Shown: piece by piece, positions 1 through 8,988 of the stretch
Numbering within the stretch: the first letter of the stretch is position 1
Layout of the letters: each line of letters opens with the position of its first letter
Assembly: GCF_001613085.1 (NCBI RefSeq)
Contig: NZ_BDBR01000037.1
Span: forward strand, 1-64,000
DNA length: 64,000 bases
Direction of reading: 5' to 3'
Source of the DNA: Nocardia salmonicida NBRC 13393
GTDB lineage: Bacteria > Actinomycetota > Actinomycetes > Mycobacteriales > Mycobacteriaceae
The notes under the pieces: model-generated
The model's database searches: none
Seen by the model: only the letters and a program-made list of their open reading frames with translations
What the model was told of the DNA's origin: nothing
Made by a program: the position numbers and the translations under genes

Positions 1-669
1 CGCGTGCCGATGCAGCGCTTCGGCGACCGCGCACGCGCTGCCGTACCAGCAGGCGGCGACGCCGATCGCGCCGTGCCAGAATCCGGGACGGCTCAGATAC
101 TCGCCGGGCGCACCGACCATCCTGGCTGCGGCGTTGTCGAAATCGACCGCACCGGAGTCGGATTCACTCATTCCGACCGCACGCCAGGTCTCGGGCACCG
201 GCCGGGCGACAGCACGGTCGAGTGGCACCGCGAACAGCGCTCGCTGCCCGTCCGCGACGGCCGTGACCAGTGCGTGCGTGCACATGCTCGCACCTGAGCA
301 CCACAGCTTGCGTCCGTCCAGCACCCAGCCGTCGGACATCGTGCGTGCTCGCAGGACAGGGGAAGGCGGTTCCGCGGCCCACACGCCCCAGATCTCGCCG
401 GACGGCGCGGCGGGACAGTCCGCGTCCACGCCACCACCGCCGAGCTCGGCCATGATCGCCACGGCATCGGCGTGCGCCTCGGCCAGTCGGCCGAGAACCG
501 TGTCCTCATAGGCGATTTCGGCCAGGGCACGCCATCGCTCGAGAGTTCGTCCCGAGCCCGGCAACGGCAGATCCAGCCGTCCCGAGCTCGCGAGCGACTT
601 CATCGCCGCCGCGATCCGCGGCTCGCCTGTCGCGCGTGGGCCGACGACGGAACCGTCCACGGACGTCAC
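1..669 (-). CDS. Acyl-CoA dehydrogenase-like protein (3' end outside window)
   Basis: Only the first 223 codons lie in the window. The start is a GTG that overlaps the stop of the upstream glycosyltransferase gene by 4 bases (GTGA), so the two genes are probably translationally coupled. The sequence has the look of the N-terminal and middle acyl-CoA dehydrogenase domains: a helical N-terminus, then a beta-rich part with GEIWGVWAAE, DGRKLWCSGA and a RAVGMSESDSG segment typical of the substrate and FAD contact region. In actinobacteria an acyl-CoA dehydrogenase of this kind is found beside a PIG-L deacetylase, a SAM methyltransferase and a family-2 glycosyltransferase in a small conserved cluster of unknown product; that context is inferred from the one neighbour visible here. 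Enzymatic activity and substrate are unknown. Confidence 0.75.
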   Translation of the reverse strand, partial: MTSVDGSVVGPRATGEPRIAAAMKSLASSGRLDLPLPGSGRTLERWRALAEIAYEDTVLGRLAEAHADAVAIMAELGGGGVDADCPAAPSGEIWGVWAAEPPSPVLRARTMSDGWVLDGRKLWCSGASMCTHALVTAVADGQRALFAVPLDRAVARPVPETWRAVGMSESDSGAVDFDNAAARMVGAPGEYLSRPGFWHGAIGVAACWYGSACAVAEALHRHA

Positions 670-1361
670 GAGACCTCCTGCGGCTCGTCACGTCCCAGCC
701 TGCGCAGATGCTCGGCGAATCCGTGTGGCGCGCGACCTCTTCGCCGGGCGGAGGTGGTGACGCACACGTCCTCTGCCCAGGCGATCCTGGCCCCGGCGGC
801 TTGCAGCCGAACGGCCAGGTCCACGTCCTCACCGGTGCGCAGCGCGCGGAAACCCCCGACTCCCCAGTACGCGTCGGCCCGGAAGCCGAGCGCGGCGCCG
901 TGGAGATGACCGTGACCGTCCGGTCCGTGTACGCGGTATTCGTGCTCGTAGATCCGTCGGGTCTGCGCCGAGTGCGCGTCCCAGTGCCGCACCGCCACCA
1001 CGCCCGCCACCACCTCGAAACCCCTTCGCGCGTAATCGAGCTGGGCCGACAACCAGGATTCTTCGACCTCGGAGTCGGCGTCGGTGGTCGCAAACCAGGT
1101 GCGGCCGTCGCACGCCGCGCCCGCGTGCTCGAATCCTCGCCGTCGCGCGGCCCCGACATTGCGCTCGCTGACCGTCAGCACCTCGGCTGTCGAGGCGACC
1201 TGTGCCGAGCCATCGGTGCAGGCGTCGAGCACGAGCTGCACCCGAACCGGCACATCGACTCGGCGCACGGCGCGTTCCAGAGCCGCGAGACATCGAGGAA
1301 GCAGCCGCTCCTCGTTACGGGCCGGAACCACCACGATGACCCCGTCGATATCACCGCTCAT
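666..1361 (-). CDS. Family 2 glycosyltransferase
   Basis: A 231-residue GT-A fold glycosyltransferase. The N-terminal nucleotide-sugar motif VVVPARNEE is at about residues 10-18, followed by VLDACTDGS, the NVGAARRRGF loop and the DAD metal-binding motif near residue 95. A RTGEDVDL segment near residue 180 supplies the likely catalytic acidic pair. There are no membrane segments, so it probably acts in the cytoplasm. It is the first gene seen of a minus-strand operon and shares a GTGA overlap with the acyl-CoA dehydrogenase-like gene downstream. The likely partners (PIG-L and methyltransferase) would lie outside the window. Donor and acceptor are unknown. Confidence 0.85.
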   Translation of the reverse strand: MSGDIDGVIVVVPARNEERLLPRCLAALERAVRRVDVPVRVQLVLDACTDGSAQVASTAEVLTVSERNVGAARRRGFEHAGAACDGRTWFATTDADSEVEESWLSAQLDYARRGFEVVAGVVAVRHWDAHSAQTRRIYEHEYRVHGPDGHGHLHGAALGFRADAYWGVGGFRALRTGEDVDLAVRLQAAGARIAWAEDVCVTTSARRRGRAPHGFAEHLRRLGRDEPQEVS

Positions 1362-1510
1362 GATCTGGTACTACACACCGCGACCAACGACTGATTCATG
1401 AGATACGTCTACCCGCCTTTACCCAGGGCAAACAGCCACGAGCAGGCCGATCGGCGCGGCCGGAACGATGGCGGGACTCTTGACGGCTCGGCCTCCCGCG
1501 CGTAATTTAC

Positions 1511-1524
1511 CAATCAGTCAATTG
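1511..1524. promoter_or_regulatory. Inverted repeat in divergent promoter region
   Basis: The 238-base gap between the glycosyltransferase and the gene at 1600 is more AT-rich than its surroundings and contains CAATCAGTCAATTG, with CAAT/ATTG arms. Such short arms are typical of TetR-type operators near oxygenase and lipid genes in actinobacteria, but no regulator gene is adjacent, so the assignment is tentative. Confidence 0.3.
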
Positions 1525-1599
1525 TACCCGTGACCATAAGTAACACATACCTGTGACCCGGACCGAAAGGCACGAGCCCGGCGGTCCAGCAAAGGAGCA

Positions 1600-2733
1600 A
1601 TGGCGCTCATGGAACACTCCACGGCACTTTCGCAGCCTCCCGCCGCCGACCGTCGATCGCGCGTACTCGATCGCCTCGCACGCCCGATCCTCGACGCCGT
1701 CCTGCCACGTATCGACTCGCGCATTCCGAGGTCGACCATGCCTTTCGAAACCCCGGAGATGATGAAACCGCACGCCGGGTCCCGGCGGTGGGCATGGACG
1801 CACTACGGGGTGTTCCTCCCCGAGCTACCCGGCCCCCACCGCTACCTGAACACGATGACCTTGATCGGCGCGACCGGTGCGCTGGCCTTCGACAACGACT
1901 ACCTCGCCGCCGATGATGCCCGCGACACGGCCACCGTCCTGTCGTCCACCGCCGCCGACGGACAGCACCACTACCGCGCCTACGACACCGGCCGTGCTTG
2001 CTCTTTCGCCGATGACGGCTCCCGCCTCGACTGGGGCCGCGACCTCAGCATCACCGGCGCCTTTCCCCACTTCCACGTCCGCGGTCACTACGATAATTTC
2101 GAGGTGAGCCTCGATATCCGAGCGACGGAACAGGTTTCATGGTTCGTTCGCACTCCGCTCTACGACCACCTCAGCCTGCTCGCGACCGCCACCGGAACCC
2201 TGACCGACAACACCGGCGCCACCGTTGCCATCGATCAGACGTTGTGCACGTTCGAATACGCCCGTTGCATGTCACCGCAAGCGCTGACGGCACAGGCACT
2301 CTCGACCCGACGCAAGCTCCCCGTCGACTTCTTCACCTATCAGATCATCAACCTCGACAGCTCGACCCAGGTGCTACTGACCGAAGTACGCGCCGCCGGC
2401 GCGGTCGCCTGCTTGCTCGCGTACGTGCGGTGCCTCGACGGAACAACGCGCGTGTACGACGATGTCGCCATGACGGTTCTGTCGTATCAGGAACACCCAC
2501 TGGTCGACCCGCTCGGTCGCACGATGCGGGTCCCCCGGCAACTTCGCTGGCGGGTGCGCGACGCGGCCGGTGCGGAGATCCTGACTTTCGACGCCGACGT
2601 CGACAGTCCGCTCCGCTACGGGCACGGCCGCGGCTACGTCGGCGCCTATACCTACCGGGGAACCTGGCAAGGTGAGCGTCCGGTCACGGGCAGCGGCTAC
2701 ATGGAATGGATCGACTGCGAAGCAGGGCAGTAG
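1600..2733 (+). CDS. Conserved hypothetical protein, DUF6670-like or lipocalin-like
   Basis: A 377-residue soluble protein with no signal peptide or membrane segment. The start ATG is preceded by AAAGGAG. The sequence is dominated by beta-strand-like stretches rich in aromatic residues and ends with paired strands (GHGRGYVGAYTYRGTW) and GSGYMEWIDCE, a pattern seen in two-domain lipocalin-like proteins related to the hydroxyneurosporene synthase/AttH fold. I recall similar actinobacterial proteins annotated as DUF6670; I could not check this. A hydrophobic-ligand or lipid-related role is a guess from the fold type. It stands alone between a divergent operon and a strong hairpin, so it is probably monocistronic. 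Confidence 0.6.
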   Translation: MALMEHSTALSQPPAADRRSRVLDRLARPILDAVLPRIDSRIPRSTMPFETPEMMKPHAGSRRWAWTHYGVFLPELPGPHRYLNTMTLIGATGALAFDNDYLAADDARDTATVLSSTAADGQHHYRAYDTGRACSFADDGSRLDWGRDLSITGAFPHFHVRGHYDNFEVSLDIRATEQVSWFVRTPLYDHLSLLATATGTLTDNTGATVAIDQTLCTFEYARCMSPQALTAQALSTRRKLPVDFFTYQIINLDSSTQVLLTEVRAAGAVACLLAYVRCLDGTTRVYDDVAMTVLSYQEHPLVDPLGRTMRVPRQLRWRVRDAAGAEILTFDADVDSPLRYGHGRGYVGAYTYRGTWQGERPVTGSGYMEWIDCEAGQ

Positions 2734-2748
2734 GGAACTCTTCACGGG

Positions 2749-2789
2749 GGGACGCCCCGCAGCGGAAACGGCTGCTAGCCGGGCGTCCC
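2749..2789. terminator. Intrinsic terminator-like hairpin
   Basis: The arms GGGACGCCC (2749-2757) and GGGCGTCCC (2781-2789) pair perfectly, and GCAGC/GCTGC pair inside them, giving a long GC-rich stem 16 bases after the stop at 2733. No strong T tract follows, as is common in actinobacteria. Confidence 0.6.
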
Positions 2790-3004
2790 GTCGCGCGCAC
2801 CTCTTGTTCGGGTGAGGTCGCGTCGAGAGCATGATCGGCACCGTCGTCGAATGGGCGGGCATCGCTGCTGCCTACTTACGGGACCAGAACCGTTTCCGTG
2901 CGATTCCCGCGGTAACCCCAATAGGCTGGGGCCGATCTTGTCGACAACGCCGCCTTCGTCGGTGGCAGAGCTACCCGGGCCACCGGCTCGACCCCGAGGA
3001 ACCG

Positions 3005-3931
3005 ATGACCTTCTCCCACACCGCGTCTCGCGCACTCGCCGCGATGGCGGTCACGGCGACAGCCGCCGTCCTTCCCGTCGCGAATACCGCTTCCGCCGAA
3101 CCGGTTTCGTGTCCGCAATGGACTCGCCACACCGTCGCGGCGGGCTACGGGGTACTCGAGAACCTCGGGTTCGACGGTCGCGGGAACCTGCTGCTGGCCG
3201 AGCAATCCGCCACCGGATCGGTCGGGTCCCTGCAACGCCTCGGCGCTGACGGCGCGAGATCTGTCGCTGTCGACGGTATCGACGGCCCCGGCGCCATCCT
3301 GACCGTCGGTGACACCGCCTATTTCACGACGGGCAACACCGCCACCGCCGCACTCACCGGCCGCGCCGACGGCACTATCGGGGCGCTGCACCTCGCCAAC
3401 GGCACCGTGACGACGGTGGCCACCGGCCTGACGATGCCGAACGGGTTGGCACAGTTGCCGAACGGCGACTTCGTCGTCAGCAGGGACATCGGCGCGGGCA
3501 CCCTGACCCGCGTCGGCCCCGACAACATCGCGACACCGTACGCACCGTCGCTGAGCTCCACCAACGGCCTCGCGTTCGACCGACAACGCCACCGGCTCAT
3601 CGTCTCGACGACGTTCGACCCCACCTCGGTGGTCGCCGCCGTCGACTACGCCGCCCCCGACAGCCCACCGCGACAGGCGGTGATTCCGGGCGCCGGACCA
3701 CTGAACTCGGCCGATGATCTGACCGTCGGCCCGGACGGCAAGGTCTACGTGGCACTGAACGTGGCGGGCAGTATTGCGCAGGTCGATGTGGACACCGGCC
3801 AGACCTGCGCGATCACGGCCGGCCTGCCTTTGTCCTCGTCGGCACGGTTCGGATCCGGACCCGGATGGGACCCGAACGCGTTGTACGTCACCAGTTTCCT
3901 CGGCACGGTCACCAAGCTCACACCGCCATGA
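3005..3931 (+). CDS. Secreted SMP-30/NHL-type beta-propeller protein
   Basis: A 308-residue protein. The ATG at 3005 follows GAGGA and opens a clear Sec signal peptide (basic residues, AALAAMAVTATAAVLP core, cleavage around TASA-EP near residue 31). The mature part is a string of blades with repeated D/N-G-x-x-Y/F-V motifs: LGFDGRGNLLLAEQ, GLAQLPNGDFVVSRD, GLAFDRQRHRLIV, LTVGPDGKVYVALN. This matches the SMP-30/gluconolactonase-like or ScyD-like propeller superfamily. Two cysteines suggest one exported disulfide. A longer in-frame ORF begins upstream but that extension lacks a signal peptide. Substrate is unknown; it could be a lactonase or a binding protein without enzyme activity. Confidence 0.75.
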   Translation: MTFSHTASRALAAMAVTATAAVLPVANTASAEPVSCPQWTRHTVAAGYGVLENLGFDGRGNLLLAEQSATGSVGSLQRLGADGARSVAVDGIDGPGAILTVGDTAYFTTGNTATAALTGRADGTIGALHLANGTVTTVATGLTMPNGLAQLPNGDFVVSRDIGAGTLTRVGPDNIATPYAPSLSSTNGLAFDRQRHRLIVSTTFDPTSVVAAVDYAAPDSPPRQAVIPGAGPLNSADDLTVGPDGKVYVALNVAGSIAQVDVDTGQTCAITAGLPLSSSARFGSGPGWDPNALYVTSFLGTVTKLTPP

Positions 3932-4050
3932 AGTAATCACCGAGCTCACCGGAGACACCTCGTCCTGGTTCTCGAAATTGCTAGGTAGACAACAGGATTC
4001 ACTTTCTCGAATGCGTTCCGAAGGGGTTCGACCGCGGATATTCTCGAAAC

Positions 4051-5163
4051 ATGGATACCTCGGTTGTCATCCAGCGCCCGCCAGTAGCCGTGTTCCGGAC
4101 AGTGCGGGACGGGGGAACCACCGCGAGCCTGAGCGCCGAGGTTCAGACGGCAGCGGCACGGACGGCAGCGGCACTGGCGGAGGTGCCGACCCATGCCGGT
4201 CCGGTCGAGCGCACGTCGGCGTTGCAGCAAGGGGTGGCCGCTGTCGGCGAGCTGGTCGACACGCTGACCTCGCAGGCCCCACCGATAGTCGGTGAGGATC
4301 TACCCGCGGAGTCGGTGAGTCAGTCGTTCTTCCGGGTCCGCGAGGTGGAGCTTTCCGATCAGCAAGCGGCACTGCACGGCGCCCTGGTCATCCATCGTGG
4401 GGTGGCGGACCTGTGCAGGGCCCCACTGTCCGGTGCGGACTTGGCGGTGGAGGTCGCGGGCATGCGGCAGGCCGTGCTCGACCTCACCGGCGCCGCACAG
4501 GCCGACGGGCCGACCGACCGATTCTCCGTTCCCGCTGCGGTGGCACACATCTCGGTGGAAAGCGAGTGGACGGCGCGGTGGCTCGTCGGGCATCAGGTCC
4601 ACGTCCTGTTCAACATCTGCGCGGCCGTCGCGGTGACCGATGCCGCGCATCATCTCCGCCACGGCGCGACCGACGCCGCGTTGGACCGGCTCGAACACGC
4701 GACCACTTACGTGCGCGGCTTCCCGGCCGCGATGATCCACGCCAGCACGATCCCCGTGGAGTACTACATGGCCGCCGTTCGCCCGAGCATGCAGCCGCCG
4801 GAGGTGTCGACCCCATTGAGCGGCAGGCAGCATCGCGGCTACAAAACCTTCCGCAGCGCGATGAAGGACCTACTCACCGTGGTTCCGGACTCCTACGATG
4901 AACTCTCTGCCCGCGATCCAGAGCTCGCCGCTGCCCGCGACGCCCTCCTCGAGGCCGACCTCGTCGACAGCGAACGTCACGTCACACTCGCCTACTCGAT
5001 GGTGCGCCTGCGCCGTTCCATCGCGCAATTGCCCACCGGTCCGGACAACGCCGTCGGCGAGCTCCGGTTGATGCGCCATCGGCGGGCCGCCGAGTACGCA
5101 CCGCTGATCCGGTTCGGCGACCACTACATCGCCAACGCCGTGTCGGCTCTGCGACATGGCTGA
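4051..5163 (+). CDS. Unknown protein, possible PrnB/indoleamine-dioxygenase-like member
   Basis: A 370-residue, largely helical, soluble protein that I do not firmly recognise. The centre carries many histidines and tryptophans (ESEWTARWLVGHQVHVLFN, HASTIPVEYYM) followed by RPSMQPPE and LSGRQHRGY. The length (about 360-370) and the position of this arginine/proline/LSG block recall the PrnB branch of the tryptophan/indoleamine dioxygenase superfamily, which are heme proteins acting on tryptophan derivatives; this is a weak resemblance from memory. The next gene, 33 bases downstream on the same strand, encodes an Fe(II)/2-oxoglutarate oxygenase of the amino-acid hydroxylase type, so the two probably form a biosynthetic pair working on an amino acid. 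No transporter or peptide synthetase is adjacent. Confidence 0.5.
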   Translation: MDTSVVIQRPPVAVFRTVRDGGTTASLSAEVQTAAARTAAALAEVPTHAGPVERTSALQQGVAAVGELVDTLTSQAPPIVGEDLPAESVSQSFFRVREVELSDQQAALHGALVIHRGVADLCRAPLSGADLAVEVAGMRQAVLDLTGAAQADGPTDRFSVPAAVAHISVESEWTARWLVGHQVHVLFNICAAVAVTDAAHHLRHGATDAALDRLEHATTYVRGFPAAMIHASTIPVEYYMAAVRPSMQPPEVSTPLSGRQHRGYKTFRSAMKDLLTVVPDSYDELSARDPELAAARDALLEADLVDSERHVTLAYSMVRLRRSIAQLPTGPDNAVGELRLMRHRRAAEYAPLIRFGDHYIANAVSALRHG

Positions 5164-5196
5164 ACAGCCGGAGGGGCCGAACCGGAAAGGGCGTCG

Positions 5197-6180
5197 ATGC
5201 ACGAAATCGCGGGCACCGTCGACATCGCAGACCTGGAGCTGACTCCCACTGACACAGCCGAGATCGATCGACTGGCTCGCGCACTGTGCACCAGAGAACA
5301 GGACCGGGTGGACGACCCGGCCTGGGTCGCGCGCGCCCGATACTCCGGGGATGCGTTGCCGCTGAGGCTGCGTCGCGGCGTTCGACAATTCCGCCGATAC
5401 TCGGGACCGCTGGGATCGCTGGTGATCCACGGCCTGCCGGTCGACGAAACGATGCTGCCCGACACACCCTCGACAGCGGATTCGGTGCAGCGAGCGGCGG
5501 TCGTCTCCGCTGCCGTGCTCACCATGATCGCCTGCGGGCTCGGTGACCCGGCCGCGTATCTGGCCGAGAAGACCGGCGCTCTCGTGCAGGACGTCGTCCC
5601 GGTGCCGGGCAAGGAATCCTTCTCCGGAAACGCCGGTTCGGCATTGCTGACCTTCCACAACGAAAATGCCTTCCACCTGCACGAGCCCGATTACGTGCTC
5701 TTGCTGTGCCTGCGCGGCGACCACGAACGGATCGCCGGTCTGCGAACCGCCTGCCTTCGTCGAGCGCTGCCGCTACTCAGCGCGGCGGCCCGGGACACGC
5801 TGTTCACACCCGAATTCATCACCGCACCGCCACCGTCGTTCCCCTCCGACAACGCCGTGCGGTCGCCGCAGCCGCTGCTCTCGGGCGCGGTCGACGACCC
5901 CGACATCCGGATGGCCACGATCGCCACGACCGCGCTGACACCGCGCGCCGAGGCAGCGCTGGCCGAATTCGGCCGAGCCTGTGACTCTGTCGCCCGCACC
6001 ACGGTGCTCACCCCCGGCGACATGGCCATTATCGACAACCGGGTCACTGTCCACGGCCGCACTGCCTTCACACCTCGCTACGACGGTGCGGACCGCTGGG
6101 TGCAACGCACTTTCGCCCTCGCCGATCTGCGTCGCTCCCGCGACCACCGACCAGACGACGGATACGTCCTCACCCGGTGA
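5197..6180 (+). CDS. Fe(II)/2-oxoglutarate-dependent oxygenase (clavaminate synthase/AsnO-like)
   Basis: A 327-residue TauD/clavaminate-synthase superfamily protein. The metal triad is visible: H154-x-E156 in FHNENAFH, and the distal H286 in DNRVTVHGRTAF; the 2-oxoglutarate-binding arginine is likely R304 in WVQRTFAL. The use of Glu in the HxE motif is typical of the VioC/AsnO/clavaminate synthase group, which hydroxylates or desaturates free or carrier-bound amino acids such as arginine or asparagine, consuming O2 and 2-oxoglutarate. The start has GGAAAGG upstream. It follows the unknown gene at 4051 with a 33-base gap, so co-transcription is likely. The true substrate cannot be read from the sequence. 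Confidence 0.8.
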   Translation: MHEIAGTVDIADLELTPTDTAEIDRLARALCTREQDRVDDPAWVARARYSGDALPLRLRRGVRQFRRYSGPLGSLVIHGLPVDETMLPDTPSTADSVQRAAVVSAAVLTMIACGLGDPAAYLAEKTGALVQDVVPVPGKESFSGNAGSALLTFHNENAFHLHEPDYVLLLCLRGDHERIAGLRTACLRRALPLLSAAARDTLFTPEFITAPPPSFPSDNAVRSPQPLLSGAVDDPDIRMATIATTALTPRAEAALAEFGRACDSVARTTVLTPGDMAIIDNRVTVHGRTAFTPRYDGADRWVQRTFALADLRRSRDHRPDDGYVLTR

Positions 6181-6288
6181 TCCGGGGTTTCCGCCGGCGC
6201 ACCCGGAGTCGGGCGCGGAATGCTACGTCGCGATCCTCGCACGGCCAGGCCGGACCGGCTCTCTCCTCGGTCGGATAGGTTCGAGTCC

Positions 6289-6792
6289 ATGAGTCGCACC
6301 ACGACCGTCTTCGACAGCATCGACATCGCTGCCGACCCGGTGTCTGTTTATCAGCAAGTCAGCGATCCGACCCTGATGGGTCGGTGGAGTCCGGAGAACC
6401 GCGGAGCACGGGTCACCCAGGCGCGTGAGTCCACCTATGTGGGAATGGAATTCGAAGGGTTCAACAAGCGGGGCTTCGCTCGCTGGGTGACCCGTTGCGT
6501 GGTGATCGCGGCAGAGCCCGGGAAGGTGTTCGCGTTTCGGGTCGAGGCGATCGGCGTGCGACGGCCATGGCTTCGCGGGGGTATCGCGACCTGGGAGTAC
6601 CGATTCGAGGCGGCCGACGGTGGTACCTGGGTCACCGAGACCTGGCACGACGATCGCAAGACCTGGCCGAACGCGGTGGTTCAAGTCTTCGACCGGATCG
6701 CCACCGGCGGCGACACCTTCGTGCAGTTCCAGCGCAAGAACATCCACCGCACCCTGCGCAACCTCAAGCAGCAGCTCGAGTCGACCGACTGA
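6289..6792 (+). CDS. SRPBCC family protein
   Basis: A 167-residue START/Bet v 1-like (SRPBCC) protein. It begins with the typical strand and helix (FDSIDIAADPVSVYQQVSDPTLMGRWSPE) and continues with alternating strands ending in a long C-terminal helix (RKNIHRTLRNLKQQLE). The family binds hydrophobic ligands; this subgroup is often called polyketide cyclase/dehydrase, but no activity can be assigned. The ATG at 6289 is chosen because it immediately precedes the conserved first strand; in-frame upstream codons add arginine-rich sequence of non-coding appearance. It lies about 110 bases after the oxygenase gene and could be read through with it. Confidence 0.75.
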   Translation: MSRTTTVFDSIDIAADPVSVYQQVSDPTLMGRWSPENRGARVTQARESTYVGMEFEGFNKRGFARWVTRCVVIAAEPGKVFAFRVEAIGVRRPWLRGGIATWEYRFEAADGGTWVTETWHDDRKTWPNAVVQVFDRIATGGDTFVQFQRKNIHRTLRNLKQQLESTD

Positions 6793-6831
6793 ACGCGCCC
6801 GGACCGCCGACAACAGCGGCACCGCGAGAAC

Positions 6832-7062
6832 TCATTGACGGGCGCGACGGGTGGTGAGAACTCCGGCGACCCAGCCGACGATGAACATCGTCAACAGGAT
6901 CAGCCACATCGGCGAACTGATCGTGATCAACAGGAACTCGACAGATACCTTTCCTCTGTTCTCGAAGACGAAGATGATGGCAAGGATGCTCATTCCGATC
7001 GCGACCCATTGCGTCGGTGAGACGCGACGCAGCAGGGACGGCTTGTCGGCGGATTTGTTCAT
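6832..7062 (-). CDS. LapA-domain (DUF1049) small membrane protein
   Basis: A 76-residue protein with two transmembrane helices: VSPTQWVAIGMSILAIIFVFENRG at 15-38, followed by VEFLLITISSPMWLILLTMFIVGWVAGVL and a basic tail TTRRARQ. The NRGKVSVEFL turn between helices is characteristic of the lipopolysaccharide assembly protein A domain, which actinobacteria also carry in small membrane proteins of unknown role. Its start is preceded by GAGGAGAAGG and it lies 34 bases downstream of the membrane hydrolase gene on the same strand, so the two are probably co-expressed. Confidence 0.8.
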   Translation of the reverse strand: MNKSADKPSLLRRVSPTQWVAIGMSILAIIFVFENRGKVSVEFLLITISSPMWLILLTMFIVGWVAGVLTTRRARQ

Positions 7063-7096
7063 CGCAATCCTTCTCCTCTTCGGTATCGGATGGTGT

Positions 7097-8845
7097 TCAC
7101 TCGGTGCCTCGCAGGATCACTCGTAATCGCTCGGTGTCGGTCGCGGTCCAGTCGGGGGGTGCCAGGATCGCGGCCCAGGCATCGGCGATCACAGCCTGGA
7201 AGGTATGACCGTGTCCGTCGGGCACGTCGACCGAGACAGCCATATCCGCCGAGACCTGCAGGAACGTCACGACGGGGATCCAGCGGGTGCTGGGCAGGAC
7301 ATCGCGACCACGTTCCTCGTCGAGCCAGTCCGGTTTCTGGAACAGCAGTTGCGGTGTCCACCAGGTGATCGGGTCAGAGGCGTGCTGGAGGTAGACCACT
7401 CTGGGCGAGCCCCACGCCGGTTCGGGACGGGCGAGATCGGGTGCGTCGGCGACGAATCGCACGGTATTCCCGTCGCGGTAGATCGGCAGCCATTGCGGCG
7501 AACCCGGGTCGCGGCGCGCGGTGGCGTCGCGCCACACCGGGTTGGTGGCGGTGGGGCCGACGAACAAGACCCCGTCGGTGCGGGCCGCCTTGTCCTGAAT
7601 ACCGGAGAACGCCGCTTCACCACCGAAGGATCCGAGGCTTTCGCCGAAGACCACCAGCTTCGGCCGACGATCGACCGGCAGCGTGTCCCACTCGGCGTGA
7701 ACAGCCTCGAACAATGCGCGGCCGGCTTGGCGCGCACGTTCCTGGTCGACGACAAAGGACAGCCAACTCGGCAGATAGGAATACTGCATACTCACCAACG
7801 CACTGTCACCGCCTGCCACATATTCCAAGGCCGAGGCAGTCGACTCGTTGATCCACCCGGTTCCGGTGGTGGTCCCTATTCCGATGACCGAGCGTTCGAA
7901 TCCACCGGCACGTCGTAATTCGGCAACCGCGAGATCTGCTTCGGCACTGAGGGTCTCGGCGGATTCCAGTCCGGTGTAGACACGGATCGGCGTACGCGCC
8001 GGCCTTCCACTGAATGCGGTCAATTCGAGCGCGGTCGGCCCGTTGGACACGAAGATCTGCCCTTGCCTGCCCAGCGAGTCCCACGCCACCAGCGAGCCGG
8101 GCCCGCCGGAACGCTCCGCGACAACAGGTTCTTCCGTATCCGGCGCACTCTTCTCGTTGACGGCCTTGAACGTTTCGTTGAGCAGCGACATCGCGACGTC
8201 GGCCACCACCCCGTTGACCGCGAGGACAGCCACCACGGCGACCACCACACCGCCGAGCACCGCGGCGACGCGAGTGGGCATCACCCGCCCCAGGAGCCCA
8301 CCGACCCATCGCGACAACGCCCAGCACCCCCTCGCCACCGCGATCAACACCGCGAACGTCACGACGGCGATCACCACGATGATCGGATAGGCATGCCAGG
8401 AAAGCCCGCTCACTCCCATGAGCGAACGCAGGTCGCGTTGCCAATCGGCGAACCAGACCAGGGCGGCGATGGAACCGAGGCAGGCGACGACTCCCAGCCC
8501 CCACCACAACGCCGGACGCGTCGGCCTCGGCTGCCGGTGCAGCATCCACCGCAGCAGCGCGGCGACGGCGACGCCGAGACCGTATCCGAACACCGCCGCG
8601 GCGCCGGTGACGATTCCTTGGAACAGCGGCCCCCTGGGCAGCAACGACGGCGTCAGCGACAACCACACCAGCACCAACGCTCCCACTGCTCCACCGAAGG
8701 TCAGCCCCCGACGCCGAAACGCAGGTTCCGCGGGCTCCCAGCCCCGTCGCGCGACCGGACTTTCCTGGTGGCGGTCGGCGGCTGTGTCGCGCGACGGGGG
8801 ATCCTCAGTCGTCCGATGTCGGTCGTGCCCACGCGTGGAATTCAT
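7097..8845 (-). CDS. Membrane-anchored alpha/beta hydrolase (Abhydrolase_9 type)
   Basis: A 582-residue two-part protein. After a polar N-terminus, the first ~230 residues contain about five hydrophobic segments (for example FGGAVGALVLVWLSL, ALWWGLGVVACLGSIAALVWF, YPIIVVIAVVTFAVLIAVA, VAAVLGGVVVAVVAVLAVNG). The C-terminal half is an alpha/beta hydrolase with the nucleophile elbow GESLGSFGG at about residues 385-393, preceded by strands KLVVFGES. This matches the actinobacterial membrane hydrolase family with Abhydrolase_9_N and Abhydrolase_9 domains. The catalytic domain is probably outside or at the membrane face; the substrate, perhaps an envelope lipid, is unknown. It is followed by the LapA-like gene. 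Confidence 0.85.
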   Translation of the reverse strand: MNSTRGHDRHRTTEDPPSRDTAADRHQESPVARRGWEPAEPAFRRRGLTFGGAVGALVLVWLSLTPSLLPRGPLFQGIVTGAAAVFGYGLGVAVAALLRWMLHRQPRPTRPALWWGLGVVACLGSIAALVWFADWQRDLRSLMGVSGLSWHAYPIIVVIAVVTFAVLIAVARGCWALSRWVGGLLGRVMPTRVAAVLGGVVVAVVAVLAVNGVVADVAMSLLNETFKAVNEKSAPDTEEPVVAERSGGPGSLVAWDSLGRQGQIFVSNGPTALELTAFSGRPARTPIRVYTGLESAETLSAEADLAVAELRRAGGFERSVIGIGTTTGTGWINESTASALEYVAGGDSALVSMQYSYLPSWLSFVVDQERARQAGRALFEAVHAEWDTLPVDRRPKLVVFGESLGSFGGEAAFSGIQDKAARTDGVLFVGPTATNPVWRDATARRDPGSPQWLPIYRDGNTVRFVADAPDLARPEPAWGSPRVVYLQHASDPITWWTPQLLFQKPDWLDEERGRDVLPSTRWIPVVTFLQVSADMAVSVDVPDGHGHTFQAVIADAWAAILAPPDWTATDTERLRVILRGTE

Positions 8846-8988
8846 TTGTTCCCCTGTGATTCGACCAACGATTCACCGGCACACGCAATCACTGCCGAAC
8901 CGGAGCCGCGCTACAGCAGTTCGGTGATGATACGACCAAATGTCACCGCGACCCGGGATCGACTCGGCAGAGTCCGTTGCGAGGACGG

